A DNA stretch of 64,000 bases, taken from Isoetes taiwanensis (lineage: Eukaryota; Streptophyta; Lycopodiopsida; Isoetales; Isoetaceae). The notes beneath the pieces were generated by a model, which saw only the letters and a list, made by a program, of their open reading frames with translations, did no database searches and was not told the DNA's origin. The translations under genes were made by a program, and so were the position numbers. Below, piece after piece: positions 33,036-43,942 of the stretch. Where the stretch lies: NCBI GenBank assembly GCA_021234155.1, contig JAJEKV010000047.1:8412033-8476032 (forward strand). Direction: 5' to 3'. Each line of letters starts with the position of its first letter. Positions within the stretch are counted from its first letter, which is position 1.

Positions 33036-34834
33036 ATTCCAACAAAATTATGTTCTCTATGGGCTTTGCACTTTGCACTTTGCAAAAGACAAACTTCGTC
33101 CGGATCGCACAAGCATGCATCGCATACAAGGATAATTTATTCACATACCCTCTTGATGCCAACCAACTAGCATGCACAGATTCAGATAGATTGGTGTTAG
33201 GGATTTGAGATGCAGTTGCTAGATTCACTCCATCCTCCATAAAGTTGCCCCATCTGCTCACTCTTTGATGCCACTATGCTAGCCATGAACCTAAGGAACT
33301 TATGTCTGAAGGGGTAGTTTTTCCAGGCCACCAATTGACAATATTCGAAAAGCAACTTCAAATCTTCCGCGGTGGGTGCGGATCTCCAGGCCCTGCACAA
33401 ATTCAGATGCTCTTGTCTATGTTCTTGTGATATGTACTTATTTGTGTGTCTTTGAAGACACTATTCTCAATGGAATTTACAACCACGTTCCTTTCCTTCC
33501 ATGGGCTGGCCATCATTGAACACAAATTTCGAATGGCATTCCAATTAGCTTGAGCTTCGTCTTTATGAATCCTTTGAACCGAAAGGGTGTTGAGTTCTTT
33601 AGTACCATGACTCTGTTTTTTAGCTTATTCCATAACTTTATCCGAAGCTTCGCGGTCCTCCGCTTTTCATATCACATGTTGCTATTGTAAGAAGACAACG
33701 ATACCGAACATTTCCAAAGATTGCTTTAATATTTTAAAATGGCCATGGAAAAGTAGAAAGAAAACAAATATACCTAGGGTCGTACACATGGCATGCTAAA
33801 GTAGTCCACCCAACAGTGCATTTTACGTGGTCAAAATGGACCCAAGAGTCTTCTAAGTCTCCTCCCCGGACGATGCGTTGACGAGCTCCACCCGCAACCA
33901 GCTCCCCGTTGTGGACATTTTGAAGACATAACACCCCATTTCATTGTCCTCGTCATGAAGTTGGTATGGAAACTTGGAACCATGAAAAAATTGATATTTG
34001 CAGTGTTGTTTTAAGTATATGATCTTTCCAACTTCATCTTTTTGGTGGACTTTAGTTTCAAGACTCTTATTTATCCACTGGCGTATCCTACAACAAAACC
34101 GAAATTTAGAAAAGAAGCATAATCAAATAATTACAATTGAAACCAGGTGAGAAAAAGAATACCTTCTTTTATTGCAAAGAGGTTGAAGTTGCTTCAACAG
34201 ATTGTCTATTCTATCTCTCCCCCACAACTGTATGTCATCCAAATAAAGAGTTGTCAACAAGTTGTTGATAGTGATCTCCATGGCTACCTCCATCTGTATC
34301 TGTTTTGCCCCCTTTTTGCTTCCTCTTCAATGGAACTCCACTTCACTCTGTCTCTGGCCAAGTATGCTGATGGGTTGCTTCGTAGACCTGCATTTGTTAC
34401 TTAGGCCCTTTGTTCTAAATCTGCAATAACTAAAAAAAAGGATTAGATCTCAACCTGTTTCCTCTGAACACGATTTCCATTGAACAAAATATTCCTGTAG
34501 ACCTGAGCAAACAAACCTCTAAATGAGAGGAACAAAAGATTACAAAAACCCTTAAATGCAGGAAAAAACATAAGCATGGAGCCCTAGCGGTAGACAAATC
34601 TTGCTAAAATAGCTTACAAACACAGAAATTGATAGAGGAAGCAGAAAGTTAAAAGAAAACGGAACTAAAAATGAAAGGCGGGAGAGGATAATGCAAGGAA
34701 AAGCCGATTGATGCAGATCTGGCACTATAATGTATCTGGAAAAGATCGTGAAAAAAAGGTCTGAAATGCAGGTCTGCGAAGCAACCCATCAGCATACTTG
34801 GCCAGAGACAGAGTGAAGTGGAGTTCCATTGAGC
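33036..34834 (-). pseudogene. Transposase-like multi-exon gene, copy 2 (degraded)
   Basis: Collinear with 23550-25344. Reading on the minus strand it keeps QLQPLCNKRR, the DLEDSWVHFDHVKCTVGWTT then LACHVYDPR block, LCRAWRSAPTAEDLKLLFEY, KFLRFMASIVASKS and IPNTNLSESVHASWLASRGY. Some stretches are better preserved than in copy 1 (the LCRAWR block), others worse (the 33890-33960 region has lost several bases), so both copies decayed independently after duplication. It continues on the minus strand into the fragments at 31896-32940. The 5' side carries the full inverted-repeat arms (34331-34396 against 34766-34834). Confidence 0.55.
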
Positions 34835-35308
34835 TAAATGAATGAAAATACAAGACCCACAGGGGTACCCACAATGAGGCCCCAACATGAGTGAATATAA
34901 GTGAAGACCTCAACCATATAACTAGGCTCAAAACATATAACTAGGCCCACGACCTACAAAGTTCCCAAACCCAAAATCACATCCAAACCCTGTCCAAGTC
35001 AGAATTGACTAGACCAAAGCTACACCTCGGCCCGCAACCCTCAAATATCGACTCCCAACCCCCACCCCAACAAGAAGGGGTAGAAGTGAAAACTGCAACC
35101 GCAACCACCTCAGAACTGCTGAAAATCGGCTACCATCTCAGTGTCAAGAAAGAGGATTGTGCCGAACTGCAAAACACAATCAGACAGATGGTTAACGTGA
35201 AATGGTTAGGATCCCTATGGCCAAGCATGCATCATGCTCGGAAGGCAAGCAGAGCACAAGAATCTGACGAGAAAAAATAGCAGAATAGAGAAATTATAAA
35301 GAATCCTC
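34835..35308. other. Intergenic, no gene recognised
   Basis: A Gln/Pro-rich 91-codon frame at 35005-35280 has no recognisable domain. From here on the plus strand becomes markedly purine-rich. Confidence 0.4.
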
Positions 35309-35740
35309 GGAAGCGACATTGCTATGCCGAGAGAGAAAATATATAGATACACTAAGCCCGACCGCGGGGGTCTTCCCCTCAGTGCCCTCTGGAAGCCACA
35401 AAGCTACACTAGGAAGAGAAAATAGGCACATCCAATAGAAGAACCCTTTGGAGCCTACTCAGAAGCGACAAGTGCTACGCCGGGAGAGAGAGAGTAAAAA
35501 CATGACCAATGGGTAAAAATCTGAGAGAAAACCTTACGGGAAAAGAGAGCAAGAGAGAAAACATACACAAGAGAGAATATACACAAGAATATACAAAGAA
35601 GGATCGAGAAATCATCAAGAATTGCCGGAAGCTACATTGCTACGCTGGGATAGAGAGAAACACATATAGAGATATCTAGAGACATATAGAGATACACCAG
35701 GTCCGACCGCAAAAATATCCTCAAGAGAGAATATACACAA
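35309..35740 (+). repeat. Degenerate three-copy repeat
   Basis: The word pattern GAAGC(G/T)ACATTGCTA(T/C)GC, then GAGAGA, then GATACAC and GTCCGACCGC appears at about 35309, 35461 (shorter) and 35627, separated by purine-rich spacers. Confidence 0.5.
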
Positions 35741-35828
35741 GGAAAAAGGGGGCTGCCAAAAAAGAATTGGCCTTAACAGAGTGGAACAACCAATGTAAAG
35801 CCCAATCCAGAGGAGGGAGGGAAAGAAC

Positions 35829-36047
35829 TCTGCACAACAAAGAATTCAGCTCAGAGGAAACGTCGATGAAGGAAAGAAGCAAGCAATAGAGTATATATAG
35901 ATGACAAAGCCAAAACGATAGCCTGCGCTATAGAAAGCACATGCCACAGAAAGAGCGGATCGAAAACTAGCGTGGCGCCAAAACATACGTTCCTTTCCCT
36001 AGAATGGTGGTTCTCTTCTTAGAAGAGAACCATGGCATTCTAGGGAA
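35829..36047 (+). repeat. LTR-like direct repeat E, left copy
   Basis: Matches 42949-43216 from AACTCTGCACAACAAAGAAT to AGAAGAGAACCATGGCAT in the same orientation. The block contains GAGTATATATAGATGACAAA, a TATA-like element as in LTR promoters, and CGTGGCGCCAAAACA. The two copies are 7.1 kb apart. No primer-binding site or polypurine tract was confirmed, so LTR status is an inference. Confidence 0.55.
35997..36045. other. Near-perfect hairpin
   Basis: CCCTAGAATG and GTGGTTCTCTTCT pair with AGAAGAGAACCA and TGGCATTCTAGGG across almost no loop. The equivalent place in the right copy is opened by extra bases (AATAT). It lies at the end of repeat E. Confidence 0.7.
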
Positions 36048-38754
36048 GGGTCCTTGTACAAAAACATCCGACACAAAGAGGAACCTAACTCCAAACTCCT
36101 CTCACAGGCCGAGACTATGGAAGACGAGGCAGGATGCCAATGCAAGTAGAGGGGAAGGAGCACAAGAAACCTCGGGACAACTGGAATGCATAAAGTAAAA
36201 AAGGCATAAAAACCGAACACAAAAAACCAACTAGGCCACCACCAAAGCATAGAAAACAAAAATTGTAGACTAACGTACCAACGAACAACATAGAACACCT
36301 AATGACAAAATGCTTCTGAAAGCAAAGACAAAAATACCCAACCTATATCATCCATGCATAACATATTCAAGCAAACTTTCATGCAAGAGCACCCAACCAG
36401 AGAACAGGTGAAATCCAAGGCAGGATGGCTAGAATACAAGACATTAACAAAAGATGAGATCACATAGATAAAAGGGGATAACGAGACAACAAAGACAAGA
36501 GAGCATCGGGACGAACGAGATAGAAAGGGCAAGCAATAGTTTCAGAGTACTGGAGGGAATGGCTTGGTGAGAGCAAAAAGGGCAACCAAAACAACCAGAG
36601 TAAAATGGAAGGAAGAGGAAACCCAAGTAAATGGAGCAAAAAAGGGAAAGAAAAAGACAGAAACAAAGGAGCAATGAAGAAGCCGAATGAGCAAGTAAAG
36701 CTGGAATCTGATCCATGGGTGCATAAAATGGAGGGACCAAAGGAACAATGCAAAGGAACATAAAAAAGGAGGACACACTATAACTCGCGGTAGGGAAATG
36801 AAGCTATAGGAACAACAAACAAGGCCATGACGACGTCAACAACATAAAGATCTTAAATGACTAATGAACCAGAAAACACCACACTAGCTAAAGAAACTAT
36901 AACCCGAACTAACCTAACCAGCAATAGAAAAGGAGCCAGTAATAAAGAATCAAAGACGGAATGATGCAACTAAACTAAAAGAGAATAACATCAACCAAGT
37001 TAAACAGAACAACAAGCCGAAGGAACTCAAAGAAGGAAACAATGCAACTACAATGAAATAAAGAAATGATATTATGTAGAATGGTCCTGATAGCACATAT
37101 GTCAAGCCAAGGTCAATGCAACAAATGAAACAAAATGCACAGATAAGGAGCTAGAATACATGGATAAGGACTTGATGAGGAACATGGAGCACGTGAAAGA
37201 ACACAGAAAAAGGAGCAAGAAAGGAGAGACAAAATACCAGAATAATGGAGTGCAAAAAGAAGTAAAGGGATAACAAAGATAAATAGAATAATGCAACTAA
37301 GAAAGCAGATGGGGCAAGTAACGAGTGCTAGAGCACCAGAAAACGAAAAAACATAAAATGAACCAATGGAACAATGTGGTGAAAGATGGAAAGTTAATTG
37401 TGTTAGAGTACTAGAACACCAAAATGCATAAAGAGAACAAATGAAACAATGCGGTGAAAGATTGAAAAGGAATTGTTGGGAGAAAAACAACCAAAACCAC
37501 GAAACAAAATACACAGATAAAAAGTTAATGGAGAACATGGAACAAGAAAAACGAAGGGAGACAACAAAGTTTGAAGGAACCGAAAAGATGAACCCAAGAT
37601 AAGGAGGATGAGAAGATCAGATACGGCGAATGGAACAAAATAAACAATAAATGGAGCAACCACGGTGGCAAAAAATATAGAGAACCTACAACATAAAATC
37701 AAAGAGCAACAGGAAGAAATGGAAAAAGCAATGCACATGTAGATAAATTAGAGTGAGCAAAATGGAACCGATGGAGTGGGTAAAGAGACCAGCAAAATAG
37801 GGATGAAAGGTTAGATAGAGGCAACAATGAGAACTCAACTCAAAGCCACGAGCAATCGAGTGACCAGCAGTAATGAGACAAAGAGTGAATGAAGCAATGG
37901 AACAAACAATGCAACCCAAGCAGGATGAAGCAACTGCAAAGAGGACTAACGGTAACTCGGATAGGTAATCAAACGAGAAAGTCGAATGAACTTGTATGTC
38001 ATATGTGGAAAGGAGCAAATAACAATAACTGGAGTCAAATAGGTAGATGGGACAAACAGGAAGTAATATGGAAAATGGGTGGCTAAACAAGACCGGAGAG
38101 AAGGGAATCAAGAGTAAAACTCAAAGACAACGAACAATAGAAGCCCCTAGTTGGCCAACTGTGACTAATCCAACAGCCACAAATATAAAGAAACGTAACT
38201 AAGTAGCCAACGTAACAAAGATGTATGTAAAATCTAACCTCGTATGAACACGTGTAACATAACCAGAGAGAACACCTCATCACATATCGCTTAGCATCCT
38301 GATCAAAAACCTCAACCAAATAAATAACTTGCAATAGACGCTTATGTGGAGAGACTTCTCTGGCCTAGAGGCTAAGATGACCAACAACATGTATGTACCT
38401 AATTCATGCAAACAATATCTATAGACAAATGATATCATGAAATGTAGATATAAGAGTTGGACGACAAAGAAATGATTATGGCAAAATGACAAAAAATCGA
38501 ACACATGGCACCCCATACATATTAATGACCCAACCCATGCGCTTTCAAAATTTTCTCCGAAAGAAGCCAATCGTATCAAACCATGTGAGAATCCAAGTAA
38601 AACAATACACCAAGATAACAACCAAATGAATCAAACAGCGCATACGAAGCCATATGGTGCAAGTCCTAGCACCTTATGTCGAATGGGATAATGCATGATC
38701 TGAGCTAATGAGAGACTACAACATGTAGTGTCAGCAAATGTTAACTCTAGGAAA
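36048..38754. other. Purine-rich (A/G on plus strand) low-complexity region
   Basis: Several overlapping minus-strand frames of 60-140 codons translate to Phe/Leu/Ser/Cys-rich strings without domains. They are a by-product of the purine bias. Words such as AATGGAACAA, GAAACAATG and AACAAAG recur irregularly. No gene is supported. Confidence 0.6.
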
Positions 38755-40105
38755 CCACCACAGTATAACGAGAAACCATAACTAATTTGACGACCACATG
38801 ACGCATAGGATAATGCAGGATCTTGAGCTAATGAGAGATTACAACATGTAGTGTCAGCAAATGTTAACTCTAGAAAACCACCACAGTGAGATAACGAGAA
38901 ACCACAACCAATTTGACGGCCACATGACACAAGCCCTAATACAAGTCCTAAACGTTGAATAATGCAACACACCGAGGTTCTGGAAATGATAAAACAGTAA
39001 AGTTCATGCAATTTGTTCGATGTAACCCTCAAAAACTCAAGAAATTCCAATTCTATGATGACAAGAAAAATGCTGATAAAAATGGAAAAGGACAACAAAT
39101 GTGTTTAATAAGAGAGTCTATGTGAACGACCTAACAGCTGAAGCATGACTAGGGAGATATAATGCATGTTTGCAAAGACCACCAAGAAACGAAAATACTA
39201 TTCATTTCAGATATAAATGATGAATGAGACCCCGTACTGACCAACTAGATTTTCATGAAAACAAAATACATAATCTAGCACATGATTATGAAGGTGATCA
39301 ATGACAATATCAAAACACAAACATGTAGTGGAAATAGATTAAAAAAAAAATACCGTTGTCTAGTTTATGCCATATAAATACGAAAGAAACTCAAGAAAAA
39401 AGGAAAACCACCACAGTGAGATAACGAGAACCCATAACCAATTTGATGACCACATGACGCATAGGATAATGCAGTATCTGCGCTAATGAGAGACTACAAC
39501 ATGTAGTGTCAGCAAATGTTAACTCTAGAAAACCACCACAGTGAGATAACATGAAACCATAACCAATTTGATGGCCACATGACGCAAGCCCTAACACAAG
39601 TCCTAAACGTTGAATAATGCAATATATCGAGGTTCTGGGAAATGATAAAACAATAAAGTTCATGCAATTTGTTCGATGTAACACTCAAAAACTCAAGAAA
39701 TTCCAATTCTATGATGACAAGAAAAATGCTGATAAAAATGCATCATGAAATCAAGTTTACAAATCTATAAAATTCAATGCTATCATAGGAAAAGGACATC
39801 AAATGCATTTTATAAGAGAGTCCATGTGAACTACCAACAAATGAAACATGACTAGGGAGATATAATGCATGTTTTCAAAGATCACCAAGAAGCGAGAATA
39901 CTATTTATTTCGGATATAAATGATGAACGAGACCCAGTATTGACCAACCAGATTTCCATGAAAATAAAATATATAATCTAGCGCATGATTGTGAAGGTGA
40001 TCAATGAGAATATCAAAACACGAACATGTAGTGGAAATAGATCAAAGAAAAATACCGTTGTCTAGTTTATGCCATATAAACACGAAAGAAACTCAAGAAA
40101 AAAAG
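38755..40105 (+). repeat. Tandem duplication of about 650-700 bp, two units
   Basis: Unit 1 (about 38755-39403) and unit 2 (about 39404-40105) share ACATGTAGTGTCAGCAAATG, CCTAAACGTTGAATAATGCA, GACTAGGGAGATATAATGCA and AATACCGTTGTCTAGTTTAT in order. Unit 2 has about 46 extra bases near 39745. Inside unit 1 and the bases just before it a smaller block of about 135 bp, from AATGAGAGA to the CACATGACGC words, is also doubled. No coding meaning is found. Confidence 0.75.
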
Positions 40106-40985
40106 AAAATTATTTGGCCATTGAAGGAAATCGAACCAGCAATCACAAGTTGCAAACCAACAAAGCTAGCCACAAAGCCAACAACAAATTCATAATAAAA
40201 CCAAACAAATAATACATTTAAATGGGCCATGCGATACCAGAACCCAGCTCCCCTAACAAAAACCTCTAAGAAAATGGCGGCCGCCAAGGCTGACACTAAT
40301 TGGGCATGTCGCCGGAGAAATGGATGGAGATTTCATATAGCTAGACGAAAACTTGAAGGATACAAAGAACCTAGGCCAAACCGAGCATATCAGCTCGAAA
40401 TTTAGAGAGCAATGGACGGGTCGTTTCACAATCCCAAGAGTTAGCAGTTCTAGTGGAAAATCGAGTTCTAGTACCCAAGAATGCCGGTTCCACCTGTATA
40501 GAGCCAAAAAACCTCTTAGATTGAATTCAAAATGATTAATCACTGCAAACCTTTAAGAAATATAAAAGCAAGAATCGAGTACACGTACTACTGATCAAGT
40601 ATGACAAGAATCAGAAGAAAAAGTAAATCAACAACTACAAGAACGAATATCTAGATAAGAAAAAAAGCATTAATTAGGACAAACTACCACAACATGCTCA
40701 ACCGTGTACAAGACTCTGCCTACGACTAAGAATGCATTTCTACCTTGTGCAAGACTCTGCCTGAGACTAAGAAAGTATCTTTAACAACAAGCTAAAAATC
40801 CCAACATACTTAGAATCACCAAACCATCTAGGAAAGGGAAAACTAAGAAGACAACAAAACCGATTACGCCCAGCTTGGCGATGCTGGGGCAGTTGAATAG
40901 GGTGGATGCAGGTCAAGGAGGGCCTGCGATGGGAAAAAAGAGAGCAAGAGAAAGGCAGAGGTAATCGCAGCCATGGTATATAAGG
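40106..40985. other. Intergenic, no gene recognised
   Basis: Two near-copies of AAGACTCTGCCT(A/G)(A/C)GACTAAGAA occur around 40709 and 40749. Otherwise nothing is supported. Confidence 0.45.
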
Positions 40986-40989
40986 CATG

Positions 40990-41140
40990 GAAACAGAATA
41001 CGGCCGTATTCTCTTTAGAATACGGCGAATACGCAAATTTAAAAAAAACCGTATTCCAAAAATGAATACGCCGTAAGGAAATGTTGAAACAGAATACGCC
41101 CGTATTCCAGGGAATACGGGCCAGAATACGACCGTATTAA
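40990..41140. repeat. GAATACG/CGTATTC cluster, left of the ELF4-like gene
   Basis: At least nine occurrences of GAATACG or CGTATTC within 150 bp, including the palindrome GAATACGGCCGTATTC and the word CCAAAAATGAATACGCCG. The right-hand cluster at 42772-42865 carries the complement of the same words. Dense subterminal motifs in opposite orientation are typical of hAT/CACTA-like element ends. Confidence 0.65.
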
Positions 41141-41929
41141 GTTTGAAGTGAAAAAGAAACTCAACGCAAAGGAATTTTTTTTCCCTTTTTTCGTTGTTTT
41201 GGTATCGAGTTATCGCTGTGCCGAGTTATCGACCTGTAGGTAGGTAGCTTATCCATTGTCTGTTCTGTGGAAGCTTTGGCGTTTTTCGATCTCGAGTCCT
41301 CTCTTTGAAATCGTAAGAATCTTTCCGCTTTTGCTTTCTAAGCTCTGAGAATTGCTATCAAACTTTGTGGCTGTAACCCTCAGGTTTGGTTTTTACTGGT
41401 TTTCTTTTCGGTTTTAGTAGTTTCGAATTAATTTAGGGCACAATTTTGGGATCTGCTTGTAAACAAAATGTGGCTTCTTCTTTCGCCCTTACTTGCTGAC
41501 ACTTGGATGGATTTGGTCACACAAGAATGGCTCCTTGCAAACTACAATGTCGATGACTTTATTATTTGCCCAGACTCGACCCGCGGCCTTCCTCCTACTC
41601 TTTCATATCACTATCTTGCATCTGGTCAAACAAAAATGGCTCCTTGCAGGATTAGATGGCCTGCAGCTTTTTCGTTTGCATGTCCTAACCTCCATATGTC
41701 TTCACACCATTCTTTGGATTTTACATGTTACCTTAGCACTTTTTTTAAAATATTACATGGTTTGTTCCTTAATTCTTCCTGGAACTTCTGAGTTGCTTTG
41801 TGTAAATCAAATACTTGGCGCTCTTGTTATTTTTCTGCACAAACTTTCTTGTTCAATATCCAGGAATATGGTTGTATTTCTAATCTTTTCTATTTCGCGC
41901 GTAACAAATCTTGATCTTTAAAAAGTAAT
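41141..41929 (+). promoter_or_regulatory. Upstream/5' leader region of the ELF4-like gene
   Basis: No conserved coding frame. Possible leader introns: GT donors such as AATC|GTAAGAATC at about 41311 and acceptors such as TGTAACCCTCAG at about 41382 or CAATATCCAG at about 41863. Frames of 107 and 142 codons here show no recognisable domain. Confidence 0.35.
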
Positions 41930-42277
41930 ATGGAAGCAGATTCATCCCCTGGCAGTCATTTTGTAGATGGGAAAATCTGGGGTACATTTCACAGAAACTT
42001 TAAAGAAGTACAATTTCTATTGGGCCATAATCGTCTGCTGCCGATTAAGGAGATAAACTTTAATCAAGAGTCTAAAATGCCAGAGAGTCTTACCAAGAAT
42101 GTGGCACTGATCAAGCTTCTAGATGCAAATTTGAAGCAAGTGGTCAGTCTTTACTCTACACTCTCTGTTTCAATTGTCCAGGCTTTTGATAATGGCTGTG
42201 ATGATCACTCTGGCGGCCACAAACGTGAAGCAGATGGTGCTGTTGTGCCTAACCACAAACGAGCTCGGTCTTCATAG
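41930..42277 (+). CDS. ELF4-like: ELF4-like protein (EARLY FLOWERING 4 family)
   Basis: A single-exon 115-residue protein. Residues about 13-88 form the ELF4 (DUF1313) helical domain: GKIWGTFHRNFKEVQFLLGH, NRLLPIKEINFNQESKMPES, LTKNVALIKLLDANLKQVVS, LYSTLS. The conserved W...F..VQ, NR.LI..IN.N..S..P and KNV.LI..L..N...VVSLYS positions of the family are all kept. The acidic/His tail ends PNHKRARSS, a possible nuclear localisation signal. In flowering plants ELF4 joins ELF3 and LUX in the evening complex, which represses clock genes at dusk. Length is normal for the family (about 110-125). The start is the first ATG of the conserved frame. No frame damage is visible, so it could be functional. 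The flanking inverted GAATACG clusters raise the possibility of a copy carried by a transposon. Confidence 0.88.
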   Translation: MEADSSPGSHFVDGKIWGTFHRNFKEVQFLLGHNRLLPIKEINFNQESKMPESLTKNVALIKLLDANLKQVVSLYSTLSVSIVQAFDNGCDDHSGGHKREADGAVVPNHKRARSS

Positions 42278-42771
42278 TTAGTTGTGTACAGATTTCTGTA
42301 AGGGACCTGCATTTTTGAAACATACGACAAAAGTTGTATATAGATAGATTCATGTAAATATTGAGGAAGCACAGGAGGCTTGAGTTTAATAATGGTTTGT
42401 TTTACTTCTCGTTCCGTTTACCAGAGGATGTGGAAAAAAGGCTCAAGATTGGAATGCCATTGTTGAATCTTCATGTCATGCTGATAGGCCAAAGATGTTT
42501 GGCTTCCGTGTCTATATCTTATGAGAAAATTCTATTGATGTATATGATCTATATCTTATTTACATATAAACTATGGTGATGTAACGTAACAAAACTTTTG
42601 AGTTACTTCTATGTTTTAATATGATAAACTTTACTTTTATGTTTTCTTCCCTTAATGTTGTTATTATTGCAATAGAAGAATTTACAGTTTTCATATTTAA
42701 AAAATAGAGATTAAGCTGATAAGATCAAGTACAAATATGATATTTTATGGAATATTCTAAGAGAATGTTTC
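42278..42771 (+). other. 3' flank of the ELF4-like gene
   Basis: AT-rich sequence without a second gene. AATAAT at about 42388 is a weak poly(A) signal candidate; no AATAAA was found close by. Confidence 0.4.
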
Positions 42772-42865
42772 GCATTCTCCGTATGCGTATTTCATGTATT
42801 CATATTCCGTATTCATTTTTGGGTCCCCGTATTCATTTCTGTATGCGTATTATGTCACTGTGCCA
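42772..42865. repeat. CGTATTC cluster, right of the ELF4-like gene
   Basis: Words CCGTATGCGTATTTCATG, ATATTCCGTATTCATTTTTG and CCCCGTATTCATTTCTG are the complement of the left cluster (for example CCAAAAATGAATACGCCG). They lie in opposite orientation to it, 1.6 kb beyond the left cluster. Confidence 0.65.
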
Positions 42866-42948
42866 TGAGGTGCAGGCTCCACCCTAAGACCAATCCAATA
42901 GATGCATGGCCAAGCAGTAGTACATATGCTAGGAATTGATGAAGTAGG

Positions 42949-43216
42949 AAACTCTGCACAACAAAGAATTCAGCTCAGAGGAAACGCAGATGAAGGAAAG
43001 AAGCAAGCAACAGAGTATATATAGACGACAAAGCCAAAACGAGAGCCTGCATTATAGAAAGCATAGGCCACAGAAAGAGCGGATCCAAAACTGGCGTGGC
43101 GCCAAAACAGACGTCCCTTTCCCTAGAATGGTGGTTATCTTCTGGCGCCAAAACAGACGTCCCTTTCCCTAGAATGGTGGTTATCTTCAATATAAGAAGA
43201 GAACCATGGCATAATA
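42949..43216 (+). repeat. LTR-like direct repeat E, right copy
   Basis: Same block as 35829-36047. It contains an internal 49-bp tandem duplication (TGGCGCCAAAACAGACGTCC to GGTGGTTATCTTC, 43094-43191) absent from the left copy. TATA-like GAGTATATATAGACGAC is kept. Confidence 0.55.
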
Positions 43217-43616
43217 GGTCCACACGTGGTTTTCGAATTCAGAAATATAACATTTGAATATCAGTGTCAAAAACATTTAAGAGAACTATTGGCATTAAAA
43301 ACCACCATAGTCTACAAGCTTGATACAAAAGATATCATTGACCAATTAAGCTTCCCATTGCAAAAATCGTCTTTGTATACCAAGCCCTTGCAAACTGCAA
43401 GGATGGGAAAGAGTACTATGTGTCATGCAGAGGCCAGCCATTGATTTCCATCAAATAAATTTTAAAATTTTAACAAAAATAAAGGGATGAGAATTGAAGG
43501 CTACTTCAGATATCATGCCGTGGATCTGCATATATTTCATAATCCTTTATTCTTGGTTAGAAACTACAAAGCACTGAGATGTACGCAAAGATTGCAAGAT
43601 TGCATGTCGACGGTGG
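43217..43616. other. Intergenic, no gene recognised
   Basis: Short frames only. Confidence 0.45.
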
Positions 43617-43942
43617 TAACCATGGAGGCCGAAATGCATGATCCCAATTATAGGACTGAATTACAAAGAAAACCACTTGGCACACTTTTGGAAAGCTTGC
43701 TGCAAGGGCTTTCTAAAATACCAAAAATTGCTCAAAACGGACTCCCGAGATGGGAGATATCTGAGATTGAAGCAACGTCAAAACAGACGGTAACCATGGA
43801 GGCCAAAATAGAGAGAAAATTACCTGATGCCATACACCATTGGGAAGACTACTGCAAGAGCTTTCCAGTGCACCAAAAAATTGCTCGAAACGGATACCCG
43901 AGGAGGGAGATATCTGAGATTGAAGCAGCGCCAAAACCCTAG
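43617..43942 (+). repeat. Tandem duplication of about 155-170 bp
   Basis: GTAACCATGGAGGCC...GGAGATATCTGAGATTGAAG is present twice (43617-43786 and 43788-43940). The 151-codon frame over it translates the duplication (ISEIEA twice) but shows no known domain. It is treated as repeat-derived. Confidence 0.6.

Noticed and set aside
36299-39706. Many minus-strand frames of 60-155 codons rich in Phe, Leu, Ser and Cys
   Set aside because: They follow from purine bias of the plus strand and from tandem duplication. They have no domains, and overlapping frames are equally open.
43487-43942. 151-codon plus-strand frame
   Set aside because: It spans a tandem duplication, has no recognised domain, and shows equal frames on the other strand.
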